This document shows, piece by piece, positions 45,003-55,147 of a stretch of 64,000 nt of DNA. The notes under the pieces were generated by a model, which was given only the letters and a program-made list of their open reading frames with translations, was not told where the DNA came from and searched no databases. Both the position numbers and the translations under genes were made by a program. The DNA is from Pacificimonas sp963710205 (GTDB lineage Bacteria; Pseudomonadota; Alphaproteobacteria; Sphingomonadales; Sphingomonadaceae): contig CAVPZG010000006.1 of the NCBI GenBank assembly GCA_963710205.1, forward strand, positions 372,001 through 436,000. The letters are read 5' to 3'. Numbering within the stretch: the stretch's first letter is position 1; each line of letters starts with the position of its first letter.

Positions 45003-48000
45003 TTATTCCCACCAATAGGGCGCGCGCTTGGCGTCGCCAGTGACAACTTCGTTCATGGTCACGGGATCATAGAGCCTGCCGCCAAGCATGACACGGTAAA
45101 GGTCATCGGACGCCTGAATATCCGCCGTCGGATCATTGTCGAGAATGAGGAGGTCAGCCAGCTTTCCCGCCTCCAGGCTGCCGATGTCCTTCGCCATCCC
45201 CAGCGACTCCGCCGCCCGGATCGTTCCCGCGCCCAAAGCCTCAACGGGGCTCATGCCGCCGCGCACAAAGCTCCAAAGCTCCCAGTGCGGCCCAATGCCG
45301 GCCTGCTGGCCGTGGGCGCCAATGGCGACCTTGACGCCGCGGTCGGCCAGTTTCTTTGCTTCGCGCGCAACATCGTCGTCGACGAAATCGCCTTCGGGCG
45401 CAGTCGTCCGCCGCGCCGTCTGCGCACGCAGCAGGGCAGGGGGGGTATGCGCCTGCAACAGCGGATGCGCGAACACGTCGGTCGCCTGCCGCCAGTAGGG
45501 ATCGCCTGCAAGGCCGCCGTAACCGACGACCAGGGTCGGCGTGTAATTGCTGTCTGAGCCGCTGAAGAACTGCAAGACGTCTTCATAGAACACGCCAAGC
45601 GGCACATTATGTTCAAGGGTCGAATTGCCGTCCGCCACCAGATTCATGTCCATGCCGTAAAGCGATCCGCCCTCGGCCACGACCAGCATATTTTCCTGCC
45701 GTGCCGCCTCGACGACCATCTGCCGCTGTTCGCGGCGCGGCTGGTTGTAATTCTTGACCGAAATGCCGCCCTGCGACTTCAGCCGCCGGACATGGGCCAG
45801 CGCGTCGTCCAGCGTTTCGATGCGCGCGTAGACACCCGGCGCCTTCGCGCCATAGACGATCTCGCCGGTCGAGAAGATGCGCGGCGCGAGGATCATGCCG
45901 GCCTGCTGCATCTCCGCCGCCGCAAAGATGGTGCTGGCGCGGTTCGACGGATCATGCAGCGTCGTCGTGCCAAGCGCTAGATTCTGAATGAGCGACCAGT
46001 TCTGCTCGGGAACCAGTTCACCCGATCCCGCAGGCCCGTGCGCATGAGCGTCAACCAGCCCGGGAATGATGGTTTTTCCAGCCGCATCGACGGTTTTCGC
46101 ACCGGCGGGAACGCTGACAGTCGCGGCAGGGCCGATGGCGGCGATGCGATCGCCCTCAACGACGATCGTGCCATTTTCGATCACCCCGCCATCCGCGCCC
46201 GTCATCGTCACGATCCGCGCACCCGTGATGGCGACCGTGCTTTGCGACCTGTCGGCGGAGACGGTACGGGCGAGCGAAACGCCGGTCGTCGGAGGCTCAA
46301 ACTTGGCGGGCTTCTCGCCGTCCTTCGGTTCAGGCGCGGGCGCGTCGCGGAACAGCGCATCACGCTGCGCGCTGTAAACCGTCGGTCCGATGCTCCAGTG
46401 CAGCGCGTCGCCATTTCCCGACCAGTGCATATAGTCCGCGCCCGCGCCCGAGACGCGCGTCACGGGCAGCGCCTTTGCTTCGGCGCTGATCTCGACGGCC
46501 TGTCCGCCCGGCATCAGCGGCATGACATAGGCTTCGTAGCTTTCGCGGAAGGCAACGGTCTGCCCGTCGGGCGAGACGGCAAAATCGTTAACGAGTTCGC
46601 CCTTCGCATGAACGCGTTTCGCCTCTCCGTTCAGATCCGTTGAAACAAGCGCCGCCTTGCCGTCCTCGTTTCCGACCATGAAGAGCCGGTCATTCGCCGC
46701 CCCGAAATGCGGGCTCGCCATGTCGCGCGAAACCAGTTGTGCCGTACCGCCCGACGCCGGAACCCGGTACACGCCGGCGTTGTCACTATAGGTCGGCGAC
46801 GTCAGATAGCCGCCTTCACCCTTCTCGAACACGATGGTGCGGCCATCGGGTGAAAAGCGCGGATTGCCATAATGTCCGGGCGTGGATGTTACTGTCCTCG
46901 CCTTGCCGCCGCCCGCGGCGACCGTGCGGATTCGGGCGAGTGTGTCGTCATTCCAGCCGACAAAGGCGATGCTGCGCCCGTCGCGCGACCAGCTCGGCTG
47001 CATCTCGCGCGCATCGGCGCCGTCCGTCAGGGGCCTCGCCGAACCGCCTGACATGGGCTTCACGTAAAGCCTGCCCATGCTTTCGAAGACGACCTGCCGT
47101 CCGTCGGGTGAAACCTGCGCAAAGCGGGTCATTCTCGCGGTGAAGCTGTCTGCACCAACGGCAATTTCAGGATGCGGCGCAGCGGCGGCCATCCGGCTGT
47201 CACTGATCTGGAAGGGAATGACCGACATACCGCTTCCATCCGCGTCGATCCGCCGGATCTTGCCGCCCGCCCAGAACAGGATCGATTTCGAATCCGGCGT
47301 CCAGTCCATGTTCGGATAGACACCCGTAACTGCCCAGGTTTCCTGCACATCGCGGTCGAGGTCGCCATAGATCATGCGCTCCTCACCTGTCGCCATATCC
47401 TTGACGAACAGCTTCGACTGCACATTTTCGCGCCTGACGAAGGCGAGATATCTGCCATCGGGGGATGGCGCCGGCCGCACTGCGCCGCCCAGACCCGATA
47501 CCGCCGTCAGCGTCTTACCGGTTTCCAGGTCATAGCGTTCGATGTTGAACAGATCGCCGTTCGAATCCTGTGCATATTCGAAAATCGGCCCCGGCGTAAC
47601 GTTGCGGGTGAAGTAGATGCTCTTCCCGTCTGGCGCGAAGGTCGGTTCGCCCAGTTCCTTCTGGTGCTGCTCGTTCGGACGCTCGACCAGTTTGACACCG
47701 CCGCCGCCCGACACATGGTAAAGCCAGATTTCGCCCGTCCCCAAACTGCGTCCGGTGGTAAAATGCTTCTTCGCGGCGATGAACTGACCGTCGGGCGACC
47801 AGCTGGGCTGATTCAGCAGACGGAAATCCTCCTTTGTTATCTGCCGCTTGTCCGCGCCGTTGACGCCCATCACCCAGATATTGTCGCCGCCGCCCCGGTC
47901 CGACGTGAAGGCGATCCGCCGACCGTCCGGCGAAAAGCGCGGATGAACCTCCCACGCCAGCCCCTCGGAAATCCTGGTCGGTGTCCCGCCTGAAACCGGC

Positions 48001-48335
48001 ATGGTGTAGATGTCGCCCAGCAGGCTGAAAGCGATTGTGCGCCCATCGGGCGAGACGTCGAGGTCTATCCATGATCCCTCGTCCACATTGATGGGAATCT
48101 GGCGCAGCTGCGCACCTTTGGGCGCGCTTACGTCCCACTTCGTGTCTTCGGCCTCGTCATCAATGGCGGATGTTCCATCCACGGCAGGCGGCGTGATCGG
48201 CGCAGGCTCCAGATCGGGCCGCACCACCTGATCCTCCGGCGCCTCGGTCGCTTCGACAGGCGGCGCATTTTCCTGCGCAAGGGCGGACGTTCCCGCCAGC
48301 ATCAGGGCGAGTGTGGAAAGGAGGATGGACTTCAT
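45003..48335 (-). CDS. TolB-like beta-propeller/amidohydrolase fusion, secreted
   Basis: A 1110-residue protein with a signal peptide (to SALAQ). The first two thirds consist of PD40/WD40-like blades (repeated SPDGRxIAF, for example DVSPDGRTIAFSLLG and RFSPDGRRIAFTSDRGG). The last third is an amidohydrolase domain with GLVDAHAHGPAGSG (HxH metal ligands) and a late LADLLILDNDPTADI. Such fusions are common in sphingomonads and flavobacteria, and their substrates are mostly unknown. ATG 48335 has GGAAG five bases upstream; the longer open frame to 48770 is antisense to mrcA. Divergent from mrcA. Confidence 0.9.
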   Translation of the reverse strand: MKSILLSTLALMLAGTSALAQENAPPVEATEAPEDQVVRPDLEPAPITPPAVDGTSAIDDEAEDTKWDVSAPKGAQLRQIPINVDEGSWIDLDVSPDGRTIAFSLLGDIYTMPVSGGTPTRISEGLAWEVHPRFSPDGRRIAFTSDRGGGDNIWVMGVNGADKRQITKEDFRLLNQPSWSPDGQFIAAKKHFTTGRSLGTGEIWLYHVSGGGGVKLVERPNEQHQKELGEPTFAPDGKSIYFTRNVTPGPIFEYAQDSNGDLFNIERYDLETGKTLTAVSGLGGAVRPAPSPDGRYLAFVRRENVQSKLFVKDMATGEERMIYGDLDRDVQETWAVTGVYPNMDWTPDSKSILFWAGGKIRRIDADGSGMSVIPFQISDSRMAAAAPHPEIAVGADSFTARMTRFAQVSPDGRQVVFESMGRLYVKPMSGGSARPLTDGADAREMQPSWSRDGRSIAFVGWNDDTLARIRTVAAGGGKARTVTSTPGHYGNPRFSPDGRTIVFEKGEGGYLTSPTYSDNAGVYRVPASGGTAQLVSRDMASPHFGAANDRLFMVGNEDGKAALVSTDLNGEAKRVHAKGELVNDFAVSPDGQTVAFRESYEAYVMPLMPGGQAVEISAEAKALPVTRVSGAGADYMHWSGNGDALHWSIGPTVYSAQRDALFRDAPAPEPKDGEKPAKFEPPTTGVSLARTVSADRSQSTVAITGARIVTMTGADGGVIENGTIVVEGDRIAAIGPAATVSVPAGAKTVDAAGKTIIPGLVDAHAHGPAGSGELVPEQNWSLIQNLALGTTTLHDPSNRASTIFAAAEMQQAGMILAPRIFSTGEIVYGAKAPGVYARIETLDDALAHVRRLKSQGGISVKNYNQPRREQRQMVVEAARQENMLVVAEGGSLYGMDMNLVADGNSTLEHNVPLGVFYEDVLQFFSGSDSNYTPTLVVGYGGLAGDPYWRQATDVFAHPLLQAHTPPALLRAQTARRTTAPEGDFVDDDVAREAKKLADRGVKVAIGAHGQQAGIGPHWELWSFVRGGMSPVEALGAGTIRAAESLGMAKDIGSLEAGKLADLLILDNDPTADIQASDDLYRVMLGGRLYDPVTMNEVVTGDAKRAPYWWE

Positions 48336-48449
48336 ATGGGCTTCCCTCGATGGCGCGACAGGCCTCTCTATTGCGTTCCGTTTCTTCGGGTGCAAGCGGC
48401 CTGTCAGCTTTTGCTGGCAAAAGCGGGGGCAGGATGCGTAAATGGAACC

Positions 48450-50927
48450 ATGTCTGTGGAACTTGACGATCGCGAAGAACCGAAACCCCGCCGCCGCTGG
48501 CTGCGCCGTCTGCTCTGGACCGTTGGCAGTCTGACCGCTCTGGGTCTGATCGTCCTTGTCGGAGGTTATTTCTGGCTGGCGAAGGGCCTTCCCGATGCCC
48601 GCACCCTGGCCGATTACGAACCGCCGCTCCCCAGTCACGTGCGCGATATCAACGGCCAGCCCTTCGCCACCTTCGCACGGGAGCGCCGGATCTACATCAG
48701 CTATGAGGACATGCCAAAACCCCTCCTGGAGGCGTTCATCTCGGCGGAGGACAAGACATTCTTCGATCATAACGGCATCGATCCGGGTGGCTTCGTCAAC
48801 GCGGTTCTGGATTACACGCTGAAGATCGGTTCCGGCGACCGCGCCGTCGGCGGCTCCACCATCACCCAGCAGGTCGCGAAGAACCTGCTGCTTTCGGACG
48901 AGTATTCCGTCATCCGCAAGCTGAAGGAAATGATCGTCGCGACGCGCATCGAGGATGCGTTCACGAAGCAGGAAATCCTTGAACTTTATCTGAATCAGAT
49001 TTTTCTCGGCCGAAACGCCTATGGTGTGCAGGCGGCCAGCTTCGCCTATTTCGACAAGCCTGTGACCGAACTCGATACGCGCCAGTCCGCTTTTCTGGCC
49101 GCGCTGCCAAAGGCACCATCCAACTATAATCCGTCTACGGAAACCGGCCTTCGCCGCGCCACGGTCCGCCGCGACTGGATATTGGGCCAGATGGCGGCGA
49201 ACGGCTATATCACTCCGCAGGAGGCGGTGGCCGCGCGCAGTGAGCCCATCACCGTGCAGGACCGCCAGCGCCAGCTGACGCCGACCACGCGGCTCGGCGA
49301 TTATTTTGTCGAAGCCATCCGCCGCGACCTGATCGACCGCTATGGCGAGGAAGGCAAGAACGGCATCTATACGGGCGGTCTATGGATACGTTCGACCATT
49401 GATCCCGACATGCAGGTCGCGGCCGAAACCGCCGTCCGCGACGCGCTCGTCCGCTATGACCGGCCAAAGGGATGGCGCGGCGCGACCGACACGATCGAAC
49501 TTGGCGACGGCTGGGAACAGCGCCTGCGCGATGTGAACCTGCCCGTGGGTTATGACGACTGGGTGTCCGCCGCCGTTCTTGAAAAGGGCGGGAACCGTCT
49601 GACGCTCGGATTTGTCGATGGCAGCCGGGGCGTCCTCACCAGCGGCAACGCCAGCCTGCGCTCCACGTCCGGCGGAACGGCCTATGGTGAAATCACGCCT
49701 GGCGATGTCATTCCCGTGAAGCAGGTCAGCGGCACGGAATATACCCTGCGGCAGATCCCGGAAGTTTCCGGCGGCATGGTCGTGCAGGACGTCAGAACGG
49801 GCCGTGTTCTCGCCATGGTCGGCGGTTTTGACGCGCGCAAGTCCAGCTTCAACCGCGCGACGCAGGCGAAGCGGCAGCCCGGCTCGACGATCAAGCCCTT
49901 TGTTTACGCCGCTGCGCTGGACAATGGCTTCACACCGGCGTCCATCGTGACCGATGCGCCGTACTGCGTTTACCAAAGCCGCTCTCTTGGACGGAAATGC
50001 TTCCGCAATTTCTCCGGCCGCTCGGCGGGCGCGCAGACCATGCGCTGGGGCCTTGAACAGTCGCGCAACCTCATGACCGTGCGCCTCGCCTACAAGGCCG
50101 GCATGGAAAACGTCGTCGAGCTGATCGAGGACATGGGTATCGGCAGTTACGACCCCTATCTCGCCTTCTCGCTGGGTGCGGGTGAAACCACCGTCATGGA
50201 CCTGACCAATGCCTATGCCATGCTGGCGAACCACGGCAAGCGGCAGCGGCCCGTGCTTTACGACCTCATTCAGGACAGGCGCGGCAGTGCCATTTTCCGC
50301 GCGGATGACCGTGAATGTGCCAAGTGCAACCTGCAGAGCTACAATCCGGACGAACCGATGCCGACGCCTGCCGACACGCGCCCGCAGGCCATGGATGCGC
50401 GCACGGCATATCAGGTTGTTCATATGCTGGAAGGCGTTGTCGAGCGCGGCACTGCCGTCGCACTCAGCCGTCTGAATCGACCGATGTTTGGCAAGACCGG
50501 TACGAACAACGGCCCGACGAACGTCTGGTTCGTCGGCGGTACACAGGACATCGTCGCCGGATTTTACATGGGATACGACCAGCCGCGTAAAATGGGTGGT
50601 TATGCCCAGGGCGGCACACTGGCTGCGCCCGCCGTCCGGCAGTTCTTTGAACTGGCGCTCGACAAGGATGAGCCCTCGCCGCCGTTCAGGATCGCGCCCG
50701 GCGTTCGCATGGTGCGTATCGACCGCCGGTCCGGCAGGAAAGTCTATGGTGCATGGCCGGGCAGTGGTCCCAAGCCCGCCGTCATCTGGGAAGCCTTCAA
50801 GCCTGAAAACGAACCCCGCCGCGTACTTGCCAAGGCGGTCGACAATTTCGCCAGAAACCCTGCAAGCGAGCGGCGCGAGGTGAAATCCGACGCCGACTTC
50901 TTGCAGCAGGAGGGCGGGATTTACTAA
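48450..50927 (+). CDS. mrcA: penicillin-binding protein 1A
   Basis: An 825-residue bifunctional class A PBP. After a basic N terminus and one TM segment comes the glycosyltransferase domain (ISAEDKTFFDHNGID, GGSTITQQVAKNLLL, LNQIFLGRNAYGVQAA), an OB-like insertion, and the transpeptidase with STIK (QPGSTIKPFVYAA), SRN (EQSRNLMTVRLAY) and KTG (FGKTGTNNGP). ATG 48450 suits the family start; the frame is open from 48336. The following prfB is 127 bases on, in the same direction. Confidence 0.95.
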   Translation: MSVELDDREEPKPRRRWLRRLLWTVGSLTALGLIVLVGGYFWLAKGLPDARTLADYEPPLPSHVRDINGQPFATFARERRIYISYEDMPKPLLEAFISAEDKTFFDHNGIDPGGFVNAVLDYTLKIGSGDRAVGGSTITQQVAKNLLLSDEYSVIRKLKEMIVATRIEDAFTKQEILELYLNQIFLGRNAYGVQAASFAYFDKPVTELDTRQSAFLAALPKAPSNYNPSTETGLRRATVRRDWILGQMAANGYITPQEAVAARSEPITVQDRQRQLTPTTRLGDYFVEAIRRDLIDRYGEEGKNGIYTGGLWIRSTIDPDMQVAAETAVRDALVRYDRPKGWRGATDTIELGDGWEQRLRDVNLPVGYDDWVSAAVLEKGGNRLTLGFVDGSRGVLTSGNASLRSTSGGTAYGEITPGDVIPVKQVSGTEYTLRQIPEVSGGMVVQDVRTGRVLAMVGGFDARKSSFNRATQAKRQPGSTIKPFVYAAALDNGFTPASIVTDAPYCVYQSRSLGRKCFRNFSGRSAGAQTMRWGLEQSRNLMTVRLAYKAGMENVVELIEDMGIGSYDPYLAFSLGAGETTVMDLTNAYAMLANHGKRQRPVLYDLIQDRRGSAIFRADDRECAKCNLQSYNPDEPMPTPADTRPQAMDARTAYQVVHMLEGVVERGTAVALSRLNRPMFGKTGTNNGPTNVWFVGGTQDIVAGFYMGYDQPRKMGGYAQGGTLAAPAVRQFFELALDKDEPSPPFRIAPGVRMVRIDRRSGRKVYGAWPGSGPKPAVIWEAFKPENEPRRVLAKAVDNFARNPASERREVKSDADFLQQEGGIY

Positions 50928-51054
50928 ATATCATTTTTCCGTCGTTCCGGCGGAAGACCGGTTTCCATCTCGCCCGACGGCCCAATCGCTGGCGGTTCCG
51001 GGAGAGGGTTTCCGGCCTTTCCTTGGGCGGCGGTATTGAACCGGAGCAGAAATC

Positions 51055-52183
51055 ATGCGTGCAGAAACCCAGGCCCATATCGACCGCATTACCGACGCGC
51101 TCGCCCTGATCCGGAGGTTTCTTTGACTGGGATGTCGCCACCAAACGCCTGGACGAGCTGAACGCGAAGGCCGAGGATCCGGCGCTGTGGGACGATCCCA
51201 AGGCCGCTCAGGTCATGATGCAGGAACGTGGACGACTGGAGGAGTCCATCAAGGCTGCGCGCGAAATCAAGTCCGAGATGGATGACGCGGTCGAGATGAT
51301 CGAACTTGCTGAAATGGAAGGCGACGCGGCGCTGGTCGCGGACGCTGAAAAGGCGCTGGAAGCACTGGCTGTCCGCGCCGACCGGGACAAGGTCGCCGCA
51401 CTCTTGTCCGGCGAGGCTGACGGCAATGACACCTATATCGAAATCAACGCGGGCGCGGGCGGCACGGAATCGCAGGATTGGGCAGAGATGCTGCAGCGCA
51501 TGTATGCGCGTTGGGGCGAAAAGCGCGGCATGAAGGTCGAACTGATCGACCATCACGCGGGCGAGCAGGCTGGAATAAAATCGGCAACGCTGATGCTGAA
51601 GGGCCAGAACGCCTATGGCTATGCCAAGGTGGAATCGGGCGTTCACCGCCTGGTCCGCATCAGTCCCTATGACAGCGCGTCGCGTCGCCACACCAGCTTT
51701 GCCAGTGTCTGGGTCTATCCCGTCGTCGACGATGACATCGACATCGAAGTGAACGAAAGCGATTTGAAGATCGACACTTATCGTGCATCCGGCGCAGGCG
51801 GCCAGCATATCAACACGACAGATAGTGCCGTCCGCATCACGCATATTCCCAGCGGCATCATTGTTGCCTGCCAGAACCAGCGTTCCCAGCACAAGAACAA
51901 GGCGCAGGCCATGCAGCAGTTGAAGGCGCGGCTGTACGAAGAGGAACTGCGAAAGCGCGAAGAAGAGGCCAATGCGGCGAACGCCGCCAAAACCGACATT
52001 GGCTGGGGGCATCAGATCCGCAGTTATGTCATGCAGCCCTATCAGATGGTGAAGGACCTTCGCACCGGCGTGACCAAGGGCAATCCATCGGCTGTCATGG
52101 ACGGTGACCTCGACGAGTTCATGGCGGCGGCACTGGCGCAGCGGGTCACGGGTGAAACGGTGGAAGTCGAGGATGTGGATTAG
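51055..52183 (+). CDS. prfB: peptide chain release factor 2, with programmed +1 frameshift
   Basis: RF2 ends translation at UGA and UAA. Frame one runs 51055-51123 (23 codons) to an in-frame TGA at 51124-51126; shifting by one base at CTT-TGA-C continues at 51125 to give 375 residues, the normal RF2 length. The peptidyl-release motif GAGGQ (SGAGGQHINTTDSAVR) is present. The stop-recognition tripeptide reads SPY (RISPYDSASRRHTSF) in place of SPF, as I recall for alphaproteobacterial RF2. GGAG precedes ATG 51055 by nine bases. The arrangement lets RF2 level regulate its own synthesis. Confidence 0.95.
51111..51127 (+). promoter_or_regulatory. prfB programmed frameshift signal
   Basis: CGGAGG (internal Shine-Dalgarno) is followed by TTT CTT TGA C. 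Spacing and CTT-TGA-C match the classic RF2 recoding site. Slow decoding of the UGA promotes slippage at CTT. Confidence 0.92.
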
Positions 52184-52211
52184 GCGAAGGTCTCGACGAC
52201 GATCGCGGTTG

Positions 52212-53681
52212 TTATCTGCGCCTCAATCTGTTTTTCATCCGCGCCCGGAAGCCGCGCAGCAGCTGGCGTTTGGAAAAACCCTCAAACATCGCCGCCGGGC
52301 CTTCCGGGTCCAGCACTTCGTTGTCGGCCAGGAAGGCATCGACAGCGTCGAGGTCGGGGACTTCGTAAACGCGCAGGGTACGTGTTCCCGCATCGTCGCC
52401 GACCCGCAGGGTTTCAATGGTTTCAATCAGGGAGCGCCCGTCTTCGCGCGCCTGTAGAATTGCACCGGGCTCCACGCCAAGATGCTCACCAAGCAGATCG
52501 GCAAGCTGCACCGCGATGATATCCCCGTGGCCCGCATTGGCCTGGCGCGCAACATCGATCATCATGTCACATTCGGTATCGAGGCGCATCGAGCGGTTGT
52601 TGAAGTTCGCTGAACCCACGCGAATGCTTTCATCGTCGACGATCAATATCTTGGCATGGACGTAGATGGGAGCGCCGCCCGCCGTATAGGGATGATAAAT
52701 CCGCAGCCGGTCATGCGTGTCATGCGATTTCAGTGCCTGAAACAGGCGCGCCCGCGCTGAATCCATGGCCATGGGTTCCAGCCAGCCCTCTGCGGTCAGC
52801 GGATTGATGATGATGATTTCAGGTCCGTCCGGTTCTTCCAGCCGTTCGGCCATGGCCTCGGCGATGGCGCGCGATGCGAAATACTGGCTTTCGGCATAGA
52901 TATATTTCTTCGCCCCGGCGATCTGATCCAGGAACAGTGCCTCGATTTCATGCGTGGCGTCCCAGGCGGGCATTTCTGGCAGCGTGCGGGCGATGCCGAC
53001 CTCGACATCGCGAAACTGCGGCTCCAGTCCTTCCGGCCAGCAGTCATTGTCGCCCTCTGGCACGGGCAGATCCGCACCGCCGGAGCGTTTCCAGCGCAGG
53101 CGCACCATGTCGCCAAGGGCCGCCGCCGCTTCCCCGTGCAGGGCCATCGTTGCGTCATGCCATGGGCCGTAGCTTTCTCCGTTGGGCCGAACGCGGCGTG
53201 GATCATCGTCCACATGGCCGCGCGTGTCCCAGCGGTCGCCGGTCATGTCTATGCCGCCGCAGAAGGCGAAGCTGTCGTCGATCACGATGATCTTCTGATG
53301 ATGGCTCGACCCTGCCGGGTGCGCACCGTCCAAACGCAGGTGAATGCGCGGATGCATCCACCATTTTATCAGCGTGAAGATCGTCCTGCCGCGCAGCAAT
53401 ATCTTGAGTGCGCCAAAGCGCCAGCGGAGCAGGTAGATGTCCAGGCGGGGATTTTCCTTCACCAGTCGGTAGATGAAATCGCCCAGTTGCTCGTCGGGGA
53501 TATCGTCACGACCGGGCACGAGCTCGATGCGCGCATCGAAATCCCAGCCCACCATCATGATCGCGTCGCGCGCCTGTGTCATGGCGGAACGGGCATCGAC
53601 AAAATAGTTGTCGGCATCGACGACGAGCGCGGCCCGGTCGGCGTTCACCAGACGCCAGATGTTACGACCTTCTTCAAGCAT
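52212..53681 (-). CDS. phospholipase D-family phosphatidyltransferase/hydrolase
   Basis: A 489-residue protein with two HKD-type motifs: SSHHQKIIVIDDSFAFCGG (first half) and VHAKILIVDDESIRVGSANFNNRS (second half). Between them is AESQYFASRAIAEAM. It lacks the N-terminal TM segments of cardiolipin synthase and resembles the soluble PLD-like proteins near lipid-metabolism genes. Substrate may be a phospholipid; this is family inference. It converges with prfB with only 28 bases between. Confidence 0.85.
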   Translation of the reverse strand: MLEEGRNIWRLVNADRAALVVDADNYFVDARSAMTQARDAIMMVGWDFDARIELVPGRDDIPDEQLGDFIYRLVKENPRLDIYLLRWRFGALKILLRGRTIFTLIKWWMHPRIHLRLDGAHPAGSSHHQKIIVIDDSFAFCGGIDMTGDRWDTRGHVDDDPRRVRPNGESYGPWHDATMALHGEAAAALGDMVRLRWKRSGGADLPVPEGDNDCWPEGLEPQFRDVEVGIARTLPEMPAWDATHEIEALFLDQIAGAKKYIYAESQYFASRAIAEAMAERLEEPDGPEIIIINPLTAEGWLEPMAMDSARARLFQALKSHDTHDRLRIYHPYTAGGAPIYVHAKILIVDDESIRVGSANFNNRSMRLDTECDMMIDVARQANAGHGDIIAVQLADLLGEHLGVEPGAILQAREDGRSLIETIETLRVGDDAGTRTLRVYEVPDLDAVDAFLADNEVLDPEGPAAMFEGFSKRQLLRGFRARMKNRLRRR

Positions 53682-53713
53682 CGCGCGGCCTTAGCCAGCA
53701 ATGCAGCCGTTGA

Positions 53714-54199
53714 CTAGCGTTCCACGACATCCTTTCGCATCGGCGCGAGTTTTGACAGAAAACGGTTCTGTAGCCGGAAGGGCACATTCTCCGAGGCCAT
53801 GGCGGTCTGCAGGTTCTCCACGAGCGCATTCATGTCCGCGCGCTGCAGGCCCATCTCTTCATGCGCCGCCTTCATGTCCCGGCCGGTATAAGTGCAGCCA
53901 CCGCCCAAAATGTAGCAGAATTGCTCGGCGAGGGTACGACGCAGGCGGATATGGTCCTGACCCTTGAAAATGTCGCTGATGCGCGGATCTTCCAGGCTGA
54001 GCTTCACCAGATCGTCGACGATCCTCTTCACGCCTTCGTGTCCGCCAAAGGCCGCGAACATCTTCGACCCTTCAAAGGGCGTTGCGCCAGCATTGGCATC
54101 GGATTGTTCATAGGCCTTCACCGGCAGTTCGCCAGGTCCGTGAATTTCCTCGCCGGCTTCCGGGCCAGCAAGCAACAGGAGCGCAATTGTCAAAATCAT
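53714..54199 (-). CDS. exported truncated hemoglobin (group 1-like)
   Basis: A 161-residue protein with a short signal peptide (MILTIALLLLAG). The globin part shows MFAAFGGHEGVKRIVDDLV, FKGQDHIRLRRTLAEQFCYILGG and MKAAHEEMGL with the probable proximal His. Truncated globins bind O2 or NO; export to the periplasm is unusual for the family. The frame is open to 54289, but ATG 54199 starts the leader. It lies 16 bases after the DUF3034 gene as a two-gene unit. Confidence 0.82.
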   Translation of the reverse strand: MILTIALLLLAGPEAGEEIHGPGELPVKAYEQSDANAGATPFEGSKMFAAFGGHEGVKRIVDDLVKLSLEDPRISDIFKGQDHIRLRRTLAEQFCYILGGGCTYTGRDMKAAHEEMGLQRADMNALVENLQTAMASENVPFRLQNRFLSKLAPMRKDVVER

Positions 54200-54215
54200 G
54201 ATGTCATCATCCCGG

Positions 54216-55091
54216 TCAAAAGGCGGCCTGTAGCTGCAGCAGTGCGCCGCGCTGCGGCTTTGCGAGCGCGATATTTCCCAGGTCCACATATGCGGCGGTC
54301 AACGTGAAATTGTCGTCGATGGCGTAGGCGGCGAACAGGTCGACCCAATCCTCCTCCTTCGCAAAGGCGAGGCGGTCCGGTTTCGTGCGATATTCCCCGC
54401 CAATGACGAAGCGCCGGGACATCTGGTAGGCCAGCGAGCCTTCAAACTGCAGCGCGTCCTTATCATCATAGCCGAGAAGACCGGTCTGATTGGCCCCGGT
54501 CAGCCGCAGCGTCGCATTGGCAAGAACGCTTTGCGACAGGAACAACTTGGTCGCCGTTACATAGACGTCCGTGCCGCTTGCCTTGTCCGCGCCTACTGCG
54601 CGGACAAGCGCATCGTCGGAGCTGCGCTTGTGCTGCACACCGATGCTGATCTGCGGCATCAGGGGGTCGCCATAAACGACATCGCCCGCCAGCTTCAATT
54701 TCGCGCCGAAAACATCCTGATTGAACGTGTATCCCTTGCCAATTCCGAGCGTGGTTCCCCAATCGCCCGTGTCCAGATTCTGACGTGAGAAGCTCAGCTC
54801 GACCCTGTTGAAGAGGCCGACCGACGCCCCGAAGCTGGTCCAGTCGTAATCCGGAAGCACGATGCCCGTCGCATGGGCCGACAGGCCTATCCCATCACGG
54901 GTCTCGCGTCCGCCAATGACCGCCCAGCTGGAAAGCCCGCCACCGCTCGCGCCTTCGATGCTGGTGACTCCATTGGTCAGAAGCAGCTTGCCGCCGTGCC
55001 GAAGGTCGCCAGCCTCGGCCCCTGTCGCCAGCAGGGTGGCAAGAAGAATGGCGTGGAAGGTCGTCCGGTTCATGCCGGGGGCGTTAACCAT
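54216..55091 (-). CDS. DUF3034-family outer-membrane-like protein
   Basis: About 290 residues with a signal peptide (to GAEAG). The mature start GGKLLLTNGVTSIEGASGGGLSSWAVIGG matches my memory of DUF3034 (ends: GGKLLLT, GGGLSSWA). Alternating hydrophobic strands and a terminal Phe suggest an outer-membrane beta-barrel. ATG 55091 or 55073 may start it. It diverges from the cupredoxin gene, with 56 bases between. Confidence 0.75.
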   Translation of the reverse strand: MVNAPGMNRTTFHAILLATLLATGAEAGDLRHGGKLLLTNGVTSIEGASGGGLSSWAVIGGRETRDGIGLSAHATGIVLPDYDWTSFGASVGLFNRVELSFSRQNLDTGDWGTTLGIGKGYTFNQDVFGAKLKLAGDVVYGDPLMPQISIGVQHKRSSDDALVRAVGADKASGTDVYVTATKLFLSQSVLANATLRLTGANQTGLLGYDDKDALQFEGSLAYQMSRRFVIGGEYRTKPDRLAFAKEEDWVDLFAAYAIDDNFTLTAAYVDLGNIALAKPQRGALLQLQAAF

Positions 55092-55147
55092 GCAAATCCA
55101 AATAAACCGTTAACGCATATTTCATCTTTTTCTGCTTCGTTTCGGAA

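Noticed and set aside
44980..45015. Molybdenum-cofactor riboswitch upstream of modA
   Set aside because: The upstream amidohydrolase gene ends almost at the modA start, leaving no room for the structured leader.
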